NCBI GenBank assembly: GCA_007844125.1 | Contig: CM017556.1 | Span: 20,825,057-20,889,056, forward strand | Direction of reading: 5' to 3' | DNA from: Sinonovacula constricta | Taxonomy: Eukaryota > Mollusca > Bivalvia > Cardiida > Solecurtidae | Length of the DNA: 64,000 nt | In this document: positions 1-12,584 of the stretch, one piece after another | Layout of the letters: each line of letters starts with the position of its first letter | How positions within the stretch are numbered: position 1 is the stretch's first letter | Position numbers and translations under genes: made by a program | Notes under the pieces: generated by a model | Database searches by the model: none | What the model was told of the DNA's origin: nothing | What the model saw: only the letters and a program-made list of their open reading frames with translations

Positions 1-2656
1 TAATTTTTGACTCACAGTTGTATTTTGTCATCTCCTTTTCGAATTATCAATATGAACACAGTGTGTCATTTGTTTATTGCAAGTAACATAATACACGTGT
101 GTTCAGGAAGCAGGATGAAAAACTGAAATTCCGCTCCCTAGCTAGGTAATTGTGTAAATGTTAATGTTCCAACTGGAATTTAAACGTAGTAGGTTTGAAA
201 CCTGAGAAACAGAGGATGACAAGTATCCTAGTGGATACATCGTGGCCACAGTTTCGTAAGGTTTTTTTTCTTCACAACATGATGATAATGGTTGTTTATT
301 TCATCTCAGTTTTATCATTATGGTTCCCGAAAATTTTCTTTCCGGGGTTCTATTTATCTTCTGTATTAACATTAATACCATTTAAGCAGTGAGTCGAGAT
401 AGCTTTTTTATGTAATGGAACTAGAATTACTGGTACTATGAACGTCTGGATATGTGACGACACTATTTTCCGGTTGATAAAGTCGTAATCCGTAGACAAA
501 TGGAGCAGCCACAAAGGAAATGTTTTTTAAAGCCAGGTTTTACATTGTGGTAACATGTAATCTATGTTGTCATTTAATTCATGCTGTAAGGATTATAACG
601 TATATTTCCTTTGGTGAACATTGGACTTTGGTTCCCTAATTCCATCTTCACATGAAACAGGATAAAAAATTAATCAACAATTTTGTGTAGTTCTTCTTAT
701 AGAAAAAACCCTTCTCTCTCTTCTAAATACTATGTGGACATTATTTGTCAATGACATCACAACTTTCGTCATAACTTATCAAAGAAAACGTCAGCGCTTG
801 GACATTTTTATTCAGACAGATCGGTTATTGTGTTTTATACTTTTACTAGGTTCAGCTTTTGTTTTAAAAGTACCTACATGTTAAAGACAAAAATGGAAAG
901 TAAGAAATTGAACATACATGATCCTAACCTATGACCCCATGCTTCAAAACTGTGGACAACGCATTTTGCCCGTCACTGAATGCACTTGTATTGAAAGTGC
1001 TGCATACATGTAACACTTATGTTTCCTTAAACATACTGCTTTTTTATCGTCCCAGACAGTTTGCTTTCTCAATTTCAATATTACCCATGTCTTAACAATA
1101 AGACCATTAAGACATTATGTCAATATGGTTATAGCTGCAAACAGAACTGGGATTACTGGTTCAATAAAAGTTAATACGTCTATGCAGCTATTTTGTCTGG
1201 CTTATACAAACGCAATACATGTGCTATGAAAGAAGCAAATTAAGGAGTGTTTAAAGGGCATGAAAATCGTGTCTTATCTTTCATTTGGTGTTAACCAAAG
1301 TGACTGTTTTGGACGTACCTTTTTTTATCTTTACATATCGTGTTCTAGATTAATTGGGAGAATGTGGAAGTGAATGACTTTTATTTTGTTGATTTTTGTC
1401 ACTGCTTGTGTTTGCGTATTTGGCGGCGTCAAAGAGTACAGCGCTTCATGTTTGATGCTTACGGAAGCATTTGTTATCTCAGAATGAAACTACAATATAT
1501 GTCTCGGTGTATGAAATTAAGACATCGTCAGAACTGTAACAAAAACGAAAACCGGTCCAAGTTCACAAATAATTTCGTCACAAGTTTGATCCAGATCTTT
1601 TTCCACTATATTTTAGTAAAGTTTGGTTTTAACCGACTGATTAGATGTGTAAAAATGACATGTCTGCTAACTTAATTTCCTTGGTCATTGTTAATATTTC
1701 TATGTGAACGTTACCTCAATATCATCTTTAACGGTTCCACGCAGTTTGCTCTCTGAGATAACAGTCAACATTGTCCATGATATTGATAGCATTTTATCAC
1801 TGAAATGAGCCTGTCTTGATGATTATATCAGGTATGCGACAATAATTACTGGTCCATAAAACTTTAGAAATGTGATCTCATGTTGTCTGGCTATAACAAT
1901 CGGAAGCCCCAAAGGAGAGTATCAGAGTTGTAATGAAGGATTGTTAACAAGCGGAATACTTACTTAAAATTAAATAGGATTGATGAAGTTTTTGTTGTGC
2001 TTATTTCTTCCAGTTTTTTGTTAACAGCATGTAGCTGAGAAGACCTGGAAAAGAATGGAAAATATTAAATTACGGTTGATAATGTGGTTGAAAATGCTTT
2101 GATGGTTTTCTTTTGTTGAGTTATTTTAGATGAGTAAGATAAATGATTTTTGCCTCTTGATCACCTTGGACCTCTGTTTTACTTCATTCTGTTGACAGAC
2201 TGATGCGTTTGTGTTGCTTCACAACGTCTCCATTCATTTAATTTCTTCCCCATATGTTCTTCATTCTGTTTCATACATTTGTCTTGCCAATGAAACGTAT
2301 TCAATACGCTACCAGTGCAAATTTGTTAAGAAAATACTAAATATTTACATTTATATTTGCGTGCGTTTTAATGTTATTGTGTGTTTTTATTTAATCCTTA
2401 CTTGAATTTTACGATTAAAGTAATCTAGTCTTAAAAGATGACAGTGTAGATTAAGATGCTTCAAAGCATATTTTGAACTTTTTTATTGGATTGTTGATTT
2501 TATTATTTTTAAGTCGCTTTATGCCGGACTTAGTAATTGTGTTGTTTGTGTTTTTATATTATATAAGTAATGATTGAGACTGTTCTATACTAATATATAT
2601 GTTATCTTTGCTTAGATTGTAATGTGTTTTTGGTTCTAAGGTTTTGATTTTTTTGG
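1..2656. other. AT-rich non-coding stretch with weak ~700-bp periodicity
   Basis: No convincing exon on either strand; open frames are short and have no protein-like composition. Some anchors recur at roughly 700-bp spacing: ATTACTGGT at about 427, 1151 and 1847, and a CAGTTTGCT(T/C)TCT motif at about 1057 and 1744. These suggest a very old tandem duplication of unknown content, but I judged similarity by eye and it is weak outside the anchors. Confidence 0.35.
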
Positions 2657-2700
2657 TTTAAAGGTGGCGTTCGACAATTTGCAAATTGCTAATTATTCAA
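2657..2700 (+). mobile_element. Possible end of a TTAA-type MITE (fragment)
   Basis: The stretch TTTAAAGGTGGCGTTCGACA resembles the left ends of the two fuller copies at 31632 and 36445, which also begin TTAAAGG and continue into a (G/C)ACAG-like motif. No matching right end is visible nearby, so this is a truncated copy or a chance match. Confidence 0.35.
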
Positions 2701-3286
2701 CGATAACGTTCCTTTTTCTGGAATAATGCTGTAATGAACACTGGTTATCAGTACAGTCGAACTGTAGTTAGTATCATATTTTTAACTTAAATGGTACGAC
2801 TTGATAAGTAAGGAAATATTTTAAATATTTTTCTTTAAGTTTCTTGTCTTTTTTTTGCGCAATGGGTACTTCCGCGTTTGGACTTCGAATATAAAAAAAT
2901 ATTCGTATCCATCTACGATAGAGTGTTGCAATAGAATTATTGTTTTGCCACAATTTTTAACTAAAACAGAAACTGACAGAATAATGTAATATATTGAGTC
3001 TGTGCTTAAGCAGTACTAAACCTATTATGGCTTGGCAGGATCTAAACATAGCTTACTATAATGCTAATGTAGAAAAGGGATAAAATTCAAACAACTGACG
3101 CCACGTTAGTTGTGTTACATAAATGTATTAGGCATAACCAAACATGTTTGGGCAAAATATATAAGGTTAACCGTATCTCGTTTGCATTTTCTGCGATGTT
3201 TGACCTAGTTTCAAATGTCGTACACCACCTAACATTCTTTTCTAAATGTTTTGTTTCAGAAAACACTATCGTACTATTTAATTTCC

Positions 3287-3563
3287 ATTGTTTATTGGGT
3301 TTATCGTCCCACCAACAGTATTTCAGTTATCTTGAGACGGTGTCCACTTGAAGCAGATATAGTGCTGCCTTCACTGTGTAAAGCATGCCTTGAACAGCTG
3401 GCATGATACCACACCCAGTCACATTATCCTGACACCGGGCCAACCAGTCGTTTAACTACCCTTATATTTGCTTGAGCGTTAGCAAGGGAGCTTTACCACT
3501 ACCATTTTTAATGACTTTGGTATGTCGCGGCCCGGGATCGAACCCGGGGCCTCCCGTACCTGG
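3287..3563 (-). mobile_element. tRNA-derived SINE, family B, truncated at its tRNA head
   Basis: Reverse copy of the same element seen at 51469-51777 and 26165-26474. Its tail (TTTATTGGGTTTATCGTCCC on the + strand) begins at about 3291, and it runs to a tRNA-like B box read as GGGATCGAACCCGG on the + strand near 3534-3547. The A-box part is missing, so the copy stops near 3563. The body is well conserved with the other copies, so it is a fairly young insertion. SINEs are non-coding and depend on a LINE reverse transcriptase in trans. Confidence 0.85.
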
Positions 3564-4204
3564 ATTGCCATACAAAGTATCTACATAGATAGTCTTTATC
3601 TACCTGTGTATTCCTCAAAGATCATGTTACCGCAAGTTACAATTGAAGATTGTCGGCATAAACACCCTGCCTATTGAGATTATAATTGAGACTTGAAATA
3701 TCGCATCTATCCTCAACATTCAGCATTGGGAGACTGCAGGAAAAATGGGAAAGAAAATAAATTGTTTTCACTGGCATGGTGTGGTATTGGACGGTGGATT
3801 ATTGTGATTGATTTGTACGTAAAATGTGACAAGACAGCGTGGGAGTGAGTGCATCTTTATGGAAATTGGTTCCAGAGTTTGTCTCTGGGATGATTGATGG
3901 TGTTGAAACTTTTTTTTCGATAGGATTCAATATGATGTGCGTAAATAAGATAGACAAATGCTTAAATGGGCAGTGAGATTTCTTAGTTCTCAATGATAGA
4001 GCTTGATTTCAGGGGATTTGTTTTGTCTTCTATACATGATGATTAATTAACTTTGATAACGATTTATGTACTTTTTGTTGGATGAACAACAATAGTGTGT
4101 TTGTTAAGAGTTTGACTTTGCGTACCATCAATAAATGAGTGTCTATAATGATTGTCGTATATATTTTTGTCTTTGCACAGCTTAGTTTAAACATATCAGA
4201 CGTG

Positions 4205-5230
4205 AATCTCAGGGATCATTAATTAAGCCGTTCCTTTTACGGAGGTCCGGCAATTACGATAGTAACTTACAATAAGATTGTTTTGCTAATTAGTATCAGA
4301 TTCCCACTTCAGAGGCAGTGCATAAAAGACGTAAATGCACTGTGAAACGATGGTCTGTAGTCTCTTGTTTTCTTGTATATTGTAAAGAAGCATAGTTTTA
4401 TGCTACAAAGCTTACTTTCTTCAAAAGTCTGGTTTAATGTTTATGTTATTCTAGGCTTTCAACATGCCAAATTCTTCGAATGCAAAAAAAAAATGCTCTA
4501 GATTAGCGTAGAATGGCAGTTTCCTTTTTGACTATTGTGTTATGATAATGAAAATTATTTGGTGCTTATAACTTGCTATTTCAGGTAGCCAGTTAAAATC
4601 TCTCATCATTACAAATGTCCATGTAACAATTGACAATCATTTCCCAGATGAATGATATCTGTCATAATAACCCCTGTACAGCACGCACTTGTCCTCTTCT
4701 ATAGAACAACATCTCTAAAAGGCTGAGTTATTTTCAAATATGGTAAACCTGGCATATAAATCTAGATGATATCCAAAGGAATTGAGATAACGTTTGGATA
4801 TATTATATGTATGTTTAATCAGTTTTGTTGCAACAATACAGAAAAAGATGCGCATGTGTTTGTATCTTTATATCTTCTTTGTGCATTTTATTTATCAGTA
4901 AGAAAAAGTGGCATATTCCGAGGATCCAACGTCATGTAGCTAACTGTGTATCTTATGAACTTTTTAAGCACTCTTTACAATTAGTCTTTGTCCAGTTTCC
5001 TTTTTCGGTGATTTCCAAAGAATTCAGTTGACATCATTTCCAGACGGTCTTACCCGAAGACCGTTCCACCTTTACGGAGGCTGGAAATAAAGATTGTAGT
5101 ATATAATTAGAATTAATTGCCAATTTTCGTATCGGATGTCGGTCTCAGAGGAAAGAATGAAGTCGTAACTACAAAGCGAAACGCTGGGCTGCACGCATGC
5201 TATACTAGTCTAGTATATTGTTTCATTTAA
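4205..5230. repeat. Pair of diverged duplicated blocks (4205-4400 and 5040-5230)
   Basis: Both blocks run in the same order: CCGTTCC, then TTTACGGAGG, then a run with AATTA/TTGC, then a TATCRGAT..C..CTCAGAGG-like motif. Spacing is about 830 bp. No coding potential is visible. It may be a decayed tandem duplication or two copies of an unknown repeat. Confidence 0.4.
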
Positions 5231-5983
5231 AAAGAGCATCTATTTACTTACGATTAATTTGCAATTGCAGTCAATTTTAGCCTTTTGTGTTTTTTTTAGA
5301 ATGTAAGGTAATGGGTTTAAGTCCTTTAATGTGACACTGGTATAACATTATAACATCCTTGCGTATTCAGTTTAATTGAAATTAAATTTCTTGTTGTAAT
5401 TGTCATTAACATAATAATATTCGAAAGTAAATACCAAATATTTTCATACATTTTTAATTTAAGCAGAAGTAAATTATGAACACTGACTTAAGTAAGGGCC
5501 GTATTCCGGGTCTTAGGTAAGATTGCTTTTTGAGTTGTTAATGATATTTAATCAAGTAAGCAAGATTTCTATGTATTGTGAAAACAGTAGGGGACTTGAG
5601 GTTATGTTGTGATATGGGCTTACGAATAGTTGGTCAATACGAAGTTTATATTGTAACTGCTACAATTCTATACATTATTCTTTACAAGTGTTGGCTGTTT
5701 AGCTTATCCTATAGTTATTCAAGCTTTTAAACTTTTATTAAACCAACCAGAAATCAGTCGTCCTTTATAGATGGTCCTCATATAGTTAGATACCGAATGC
5801 TTAGCGGAAAATTATATGATTTCTGCATATACGGACCTAATTTATCTGTATTTTAATATGTTTTTAGTTGGCATCTTTATTTCAGTTTAGTCTAAAGGGA
5901 TTATCATCACTTATTAAACATTTTTGACCGCTTTACCATTCCCAAACATATTATTCGTTAAATGTATATATCCCTATTACTAC

Positions 5984-6110
5984 GTGGGTTCGAGTCTCCA
6001 TCTGGGCGGTAATTTTCATGTTGGGAGGTCTGAGATATGGCTTGGGGTTTTCTTCATTAAAAATATCCGTAACGTCACCCATATGACCATCGTTTTGTAG
6101 CTACGTTGTT
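5984..6110 (+). repeat. Fragment with tRNA-like B box
   Basis: GTGGGTTCGAGTCTCCA at 5984-6000 matches the RNA polymerase III B-box/T-arm pattern (GGTTCGAxTCC). No convincing A box lies upstream, so this looks like a 5'-truncated tRNA-derived SINE rather than a tRNA gene. Confidence 0.4.
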
Positions 6111-6142
6111 ACAAAATACAAAATATAAGATTTGAATTAGCT

Positions 6143-6240
6143 AATACTTGAGTCTGGAGCCAGAACGTTTTTCAACTCCAGTCGACCAATACTTGAGTCT
6201 GGTCTTGAGCTCGAGCCAAAACATTTTCAACTCCAGCCTC
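6143..6240 (+). repeat. Two-copy tandem repeat (~45-52 bp)
   Basis: AATACTTGAGTCTGG begins at 6143 and again at 6188; each copy continues through GAGCCA(G/A)AACxTTTTCAACTCCAG. The second copy has a short extra CTTGAGCTC segment. Confidence 0.75.
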
Positions 6241-6407
6241 AGATTATAGTTTTGTAGATGTAAACGTAACATAAACCCCTGTTGTGTGAACCTGAACACC
6301 GTTCATATGAGGAATGTGATGTTGTGTGGCCGTTTTAATGTGTCTTCGTTGGATAGAATTTTTTTTGTAGATCTTGATGTGATGTGTATATTGATGAAGC
6401 GCAATAT

Positions 6408-6783
6408 GAACACCTCGGATAATTCACGAATCATCTCTCGGATGTATGTTGGTAGTCGGATGACCTCGCTCATTTCCCTAAATGGGACTTATTTTGTGAC
6501 CGAAGGTCAAAACAAACGTGGCAGCTCGGATGACAGCTCACTAAAGTACGATGTCAGTTTTCAATTGTGGCTGCTTCAAATTTAAATCATCCAAGTTTAA
6601 TTAACAAAGTGCACAACAAAACAGCTGTCAAGCGACGCCATTGTTTATGTTTTGTGCGAACTACATTTTAGGCATATTATTTCGACTTTCGGCAAACAAA
6701 ACGATCGGAATTTCTTTAAGTATCATTGCAACAGATACATCCAAGAAATGATTGTCCCGAGGACGGAATTACCCGAGGTGTTC
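6408..6783. repeat. Imperfect inverted repeat just upstream of the first exon
   Basis: The left arm at 6408-6452 (GAACACCTCGGATAATTC, later ATCTCTCGGATGTATG) pairs with the reverse complement of 6729-6783 (GAACACCTCGGGTAATTC, later TTTCTTGGATGTATC). Sequence outside the arms, toward 6370 and 6840, also looks weakly complementary. About 280 bp separates the arms. It could be a fold-back transposon or an inverted duplication lying in the presumed promoter region of the gene starting at 6983. Confidence 0.55.
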
Positions 6784-6982
6784 CGATTGGATGAAGCTAT
6801 CAACATAATCTGTATATTCCGGATGTGATGCTCCGTTAGTTTTAATACAATATTTTTTGCAGAATGTGAGTCTGTGTTGACCGAGGATTGAAGAACTTGA
6901 TAATCAATTTGCGTCATATTAAATAACTTTATTAGGTACATAAATGAATCATTTGCTTTAATTATATTCTTTTTTTTCTCAG

Positions 6983-7144
6983 ATGGTGAAGCCGTGTGAT
7001 TGTTGAGTCAGGTAGATGAGGGGGAATGGCGGAGGGTCTTGGGTCAGGACTGGAGGCCTCGGTGGCCATCTGTGACTCAGATGATGATGAGGACTACAGT
7101 CAGCAGTACGGTCATCTCAGCATCCGCAAACAAACCTCATACAG
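6983..7144 (+). CDS. First coding exon of an unrecognised gene (CDS part 7026-7144)
   Basis: Seen: a run of T and C ends in CTCAG at 6978-6982, so an exon starts at 6983 after an upstream intron. The 5' leader holds a tiny upstream frame (ATG at 6983, 7 codons, stop TGA). The likely start is ATG at 7026, context GGGGAATGG, with an in-frame TGA at 7017-7019 that closes the frame before it. The 39 complete codons read MAEGLGSGLE, then ASVAICDSDDDEDYSQQ, then a basic end with IRKQTSY; the last codon is split (phase 2) at CAG|GTAAGA, a consensus donor at 7145. Features: an acidic SDDDED patch followed by RKQTSY, which resembles a phosphorylation-rich cytosolic N-terminus. There is no signal peptide. 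This is the most GC-rich, codon-like stretch in the first 40 kb. I do not recognise the family. The next exon is not identified; direct joining to 41217 would give a stop. Confidence 0.72.
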
Positions 7145-7986
7145 GTAAGATATTTTAGCACCTAGGATGCCAGGTTGTGGGTGGCTTATTGATATCATCT
7201 ATAGCTTGGATAATGAGCAAGGATTACAACCAGCCGCACGTTCACCTAACATCCTGCATACTAACATCAGAAGGGTAGGTACACTTCTTGGTTGGTTTCG
7301 AAACTTACTAATTTAGTTATTGTTCTTTTTCAGGCATATAGGTTTAGCTCGCCAGTGTAATCAAGATTAATACTACATTTACATCTTAATGGTCATGTGT
7401 CGTCCTTTGTGAGTAGTCACTTTTCTTGCGGCTACAGTTTCGATCTAATCGCCACTGAACGTGATCAAATTTCTTTCTGCCTAAACTGTTTTATGGGTTC
7501 CTCTGTGAATTTCTAACTGGTTCACGTGGGGTAAACTTTTAAGTCATCCATATCCTGGACAGGTTGGTTCTGGGTCACCCTTTATGACGTATAATGTAAT
7601 TGAATAGGTTCCTATCTTTTACTGACTTATCCAGTCACAGATACATAATCGCTGACCGGATAATTAAATTTCTTATTACAAACGGAAAAAAATATGATAA
7701 ATATGAATGTGTAGGAGATCATCTATATTACCAAATATGATAATATTTTCTATAAATTACAACTGGACAAAACACACACACATGTATCAATTATCCTTAG
7801 ATATATCGTTTTACCCTATGCATGCTTCATTCAAAGTTTTTATTTAGGTATGCATGGTTCCTTCATGGATAATTAAAAGCTTATTATATGTGGAATGCCT
7901 CAACTGTGTACTCTTTGTTTTTAAATATGTGTACACCAAACCTTTAACATTGCACACAAGAAAAAGGTATGTTGATTATCAAATTA

Positions 7987-8016
7987 CCCCACCCCCACCC
8001 CACCCCCACCCACCCC
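7987..8016. repeat. C-rich tract; G-quadruplex-capable on the - strand
   Basis: ACCCCACCCCCACCCCACCC and onward: six runs of three to five C separated by single A. On the complementary strand this gives more than four G-runs with one-base loops, the classic strong quadruplex pattern. It lies about 850 bp after the first coding exon. Confidence 0.8.
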
Positions 8017-8767
8017 TCTAATCAGCGCCACCCGAAAACCAAGAGTTGGATACTTGTGCGTGAAGAGAGCGTGTGCTTTAAACAGTAGATGACTATCATG
8101 GGGACTAAACACTCTCGATTAATTACATAAACATTGGACAGTAACGAACCATAACTCTGGCGGGAAGTAGAGTGTTTGCTTCTTTGTTTTCATTGTTCTC
8201 TGTATTTACTAGCTGCATTGCTAACATCGTTATACTCGATTTGGTTTGTTGAACAATACTTCGACAAACACCTGTGAATTCCTATAAATGCATGTTACTT
8301 TTTTATAATTGCAGTCTAAACATTATTGTTGCAAGCTAAAATATTCAGCAGTAAAAAAGGTCTCACAGAACATCTGCGATTTTCCTGTTTTTGCCAGCTA
8401 CACTATCGTCCCCATAAAAGTTATATGCCTTAAAGGCGCTTCTCTGCTAATGAGATTATTCACCACTCATAATTAAATCCAAACTGTGATGGCGGGGCGT
8501 GTCCTCCTTATGGACCTTTAACCTTACGTGCGTGATCAGTTATCGGAAATTTCCTGGAATGTCAGGGTCATAAGTCGCTCAGCTGAAGAAGTAAGGGGCA
8601 CTAAAGCAGTGTCCATGTTTAATTGCACGAAAACACACACTTTGGTAAGTGACAAGTTCAAGAGAAGGTAGACGCGGGATTTCTTTTCTTGGTGTCGGCA
8701 AAATTAAGAAAGATCATAAGAAATCCTATATCCGTTGTGTGGGTATGAGTAGAAAATCAAATAATTT

Positions 8768-8817
8768 CTAGCAGGAGTCTGAGTTTAGCAGGAGTCTGAG
8801 TCTAGCAGGAGTCTGAG
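8768..8817 (+). repeat. 17-bp unit, three tandem copies
   Basis: (C/T)TAGCAGGAGTCTGAGT starts at 8768, 8785 and 8802; copies are almost identical, so the array is recent. Confidence 0.85.
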
Positions 8818-9869
8818 AAACTTAGGATCATTACGGTCAAACATTACACATAATCCAGATAACAGTTGATTGAAGTAAGGTGATAAAATGCGTTTAAAAC
8901 ATTTAATGTATAAAATAAATGTGTACACTTTCACAGTTCATATCTTTAAAAATCTCATTAATGGAGTTGCGTAAGTTATATTGCGTTGAAGAAACTGAAA
9001 GGTGTGATATTTAATGAAGTTAAGTTAGTTGCATTAAAAACAACAACTTTGCAATCATTGAATTTTATTTAGAATAAAACTTATAGTGTCCTTATTTACC
9101 CTTTTTTCTGTCGTCACCTTCTCATAAACATCACGTCTGAACACACAGCAATATTAGATGATAAGTATTGCTATGCTATATGTGGTATTTTAAGATCTTC
9201 TGGGTGCAGATAAGTATATATGACTACTCATATGATGAAACAGCATTCTAAATAAAGATATAAATATTTACATTATTTAATTAATTTATGGTTTAACGCG
9301 GTGTTGCTGTATAAATTACAACAACAAAAAATGTTATGAACAACTGCTGAATTTCTACTGGTTGAGCGTTACCCTTAATTTCTGCTACGTGTTTTTATAA
9401 GGGGTACACATACTTAAATGTACAATCGGCATAATTCTAATAACTCTTTAAACGTTTATGTAAATAAACACGATGATAAGGAGACTTGTTTAAAGTGTTA
9501 TTTAACCTCACTTATAAGGACTATTCTGGGTTTAAACACGGTCGCTATCAAAATCAACATCTCTTCTTTAACAAGATTAGGCTTGTCTAGCTCGTTGTGT
9601 ATCTACTTATTGGTACTTTAGTGGCAAGTTCTACTGTAGGGAAATGATTAATTTAATTGGTTCAAAACATATCTGCAGAGGGCATTGAAGATATAGGTGC
9701 CGTTATCCCTACGGGCAAGTTAGATGTTTATTTATTAATTTATTATATTTTCAAAACGAGTAATACATTAAAAGATATCGCATTTGAGCGACCAGTCGGC
9801 ATATTGACCGGCTATAGTCCTTAGTACCAAAAGTATGAAGCGCTAAAACATTACATTCTGAAAAAATGT

Positions 9870-10420
9870 ACAATATAGTCCTATGAGCATTGCAACACTT
9901 ACCAAAATTTGAAAAGGCACAGGACAAAGGTATTCACATGCAAGCCAAATACATGTATGAAAGTAAAATCAAATCATTTAACAAAAAGAGCAAACCCAAC
10001 AGTTACCGCACTGGAACAGTCAGTCGGCAAAAGAGACTGACTGGGGTGCTTAAGTCGGTTTTCAGAGCACTAACCTTGCACTTAGTGAGGGGTTTCTCAA
10101 ATGCAAGCAATGGAAACACGATCTTAGAGGAGAGAGAACTATTATTTCTATTAGAAGCTCTACATATAATTGTTGATTGTAAGTGAAATAAACTTTCTGA
10201 ATCAAGAAAAGAAAATGAGCAGAGAAGTGTAAATGGTAGTAGTAGCCTGTTCATGCGAAGATGAAATTGAGAAACCAAAGGTTTTTCTGAAAGACAAAGT
10301 AAATTAAAATGTGATCATATTCAAAAAGATAGCAATACCTACATTCAGGAGTAATTACTGAATGGAAAATACAATTTATAAAAACATAACATTTATAATA
10401 ACTACATGAAGCTATCAGAC
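9870..10420 (+). repeat. Dispersed repeat family E, copy 1
   Basis: Shares ordered blocks with 21870-22430 and 16900-17350: TATGAGC(A/G)TTGCA, then CACAGGACAAAGGTATTCA, then AGCAAACCCAACA, then the hallmark GGAACAGTCAGTCGGCAAAAG near 10011, then AAATGCAAGCAATG, and a 3' part with GTGAAATxAACTTTC and GCGAAGATGAAATxGA. Short overlapping frames here on both strands are not conserved between copies, so I do not call a gene. The class of element is unknown; I saw no clear terminal repeats. Confidence 0.6.
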
Positions 10421-12224
10421 ATATACATCTACACATTTCTAAAATTATCAGTTTTAAATAAAACAGCCCAATATATGTCGATATAAAACTAATTGAAACG
10501 GCATGTTATAAAAAGCAGCGACGTCATTTCGAAAAAAATGATTTCACAATTGTTTAACAGAATTTAAATTATCAAAGGGAAAAAATAAAAACCATGGTAT
10601 TATGGAGCGATTATAATTTAACAAAATCATAACATTGCCTGTATGTGGCAAGTTCAATAATTAAGGCAGTCAATGAATGTACACCTTTATAAGGCACGAC
10701 TGTTCATATGAAGGAACATAATTTCGACAGTGACCATCCAAATTCTGGGCTATATATTTCAGCTACCGTATACATGTAGTCTCAACCACGGTCTAGTCTT
10801 CGTGCAATTTATAAGCAATGGATGTACATGTAAGTGGGTCAATTGCACGCAAAGCAGTACATGAATGGTTGGAACTATGAACAATACATTTCTAGTTAGG
10901 TTTGTATAAAGGTCGGAACAGTTTTTGAGACGATTGATTATGATAATCCCATAAAAGAACATTTCCATAAAGTCCAAGATGGCTTAAAACCTAATATCTT
11001 TATAAATCTTTATAAACCATTCCATAATTTATCCGCAACTTGGGTTGGCCGTCATAAGAAGAATAAATGCTAAAGAACTTTTGTATAATATGTGCACATG
11101 TCATGCTGTCTGTCATATCTGCTTTAGATTGCCTATGTGCCCATACTATTATTATTTGCATGGGGTTATTGACTTTGCATGGTATATAACAGAAATACCA
11201 TGGTGTTACGTACATATGCGAAGGGATCAAAAGCGTCAATTTAACATGCGATATAGCAAGCATCACTGACGTCTTTTTCCATCACATGTTTATTTGACTT
11301 TTAAATTTTATTAAAAAAAAAATGAAATAAAATGTTAACATGTATTTTAGTAAACATTATTTAAATTTACTTCCATTGTATTCATAATTGTATTTTTATA
11401 ATATTTATAATTCTAACATAGCCTCCCAGTATGTAAATTGTAAAAAAACGTGATATACAATCTACGATAGTGACGTCACACAGCTGCTAACAACTAAACT
11501 GGTCCCTATCAGTACTGTTTTAGAAGACAACATTCATTATTCCTTTGCCGTAAATGAATTAAAGGAATTAAATACTGTTTCACGAAAGGTAGAAATAAAA
11601 GTATGTCGTTCGCTATGGGGTTTTTTTTGTACACGCTTTGGCATGGGGTCAGAATTCTGTAACTAGAAGCGTGATTGTTGGAACAGCCTAATTGTACAAT
11701 GCGGCCACATCACATGGTTGTTTTCCCATACACAGGGTAAATAGTGCTGACATATATCCTGGTTGTCTTTCAGACTCTAGCAATTTAACTATTATAAAGG
11801 TATGTGGTCCTTGGGTTTTAAGTGATACGCATTTTGTTTCTTAATTAATGATTGCCCTAAATAATATGTTTACATATGTACCACGCTCCTAATTGCAGGT
11901 ATCTTTACTGCGCTATAAAGACCAAATGTGTAAGCCTAATTAACAAAACAATAAATACAGAAAGAATGCATAGGCTTCTAAATTGTATAAATCAACAAGA
12001 TTATGCATATGCTTGCATATTCTTAAAACTTGCATACATCCAGTAAGTGATTGCAGATTATTACTTAAGGATAAGATGTTTTAAGAATTAAACACCATTG
12101 AAGGCACTCATGTTATTTTCGTCGGATTAGCCTGTTTTTATAAGTCTTAACCTTCTCAATACCTTAATGAAAATACTCTGAATAATCATAATCATATTAA
12201 TATGTCAGGCGCCCAAGTAATTGT
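10421..12224. other. AT-rich non-coding stretch, nothing recognised
   Basis: No exon-like segment or named repeat. A perfect CRE-type octamer TGACGTCA occurs at 11471-11478, which I treat as chance. Confidence 0.4.
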
Positions 12225-12450
12225 CACCTAAACGAAGATTAGCTAGTTTTTTGAAGCTGAAATCCAGTTAGCTGCCAGATTGCAACTATTGGTGCGCCTA
12301 GCTAAGGTCAATTACAGTTTAAAAGTGCATGCAAACACCGCTGTTGTAATGGACTCGTTGTGTCAACTCCATGCCATGCATCGGCCTGCTATGTCCATGC
12401 ATGCATTTCCTGTCATATGAATTTTAAGCTGTAGTTGACATTATACCTTA
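12225..12450 (+). repeat. Duplicated block A, copy 1
   Basis: Ordered motifs TGAAATCCAGTTAGCTG, GGTCAATTACAG, TGTAATGGACT..TTGTGTCA and a final CATATGAATTTT recur at about 14030, 16550 and 18320. Copies are diverged, so this is an old duplication. No coding sense is seen in any frame across copies. Confidence 0.5.
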
Positions 12451-12492
12451 ACTTGATCTTGGTAAAGAATCCCATCGCTATTTTATGGTGGT

Positions 12493-12506
12493 TCTAGAGC
12501 TCTAGA
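12493..12506. repeat. Perfect 14-bp palindrome
   Basis: TCTAGAGCTCTAGA reads the same on both strands. No function can be assigned. Confidence 0.6.
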
Positions 12507-12584
12507 CCGTAAGTCTTGGAACTACCCTATCAACATAATGTATGCAATAAAATTATACTGTGCTTTTTCTATGTGCTTTTCTAG

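Larger units (their letters stand above)
7145..9869 (+). other. Presumed intron 1, proximal part
   Basis: Begins with the GTAAGA donor. Apart from a C-rich tract and a small triplicate repeat listed separately, I see only AT-rich, non-coding sequence, with a short CA run near 7770 and a CpG-richer pocket at 8430-8600 that I could not assign. Confidence 0.5.

Noticed and set aside
1364..1675. 103-codon frame
   Set aside because: Biased, non-protein-like composition, no splice sites and no domain; expected by chance over this length.
11471..11478. CRE octamer TGACGTCA (also at 17113-17120)
   Set aside because: Isolated 8-bp matches in 64 kb are expected by chance and no promoter is nearby.
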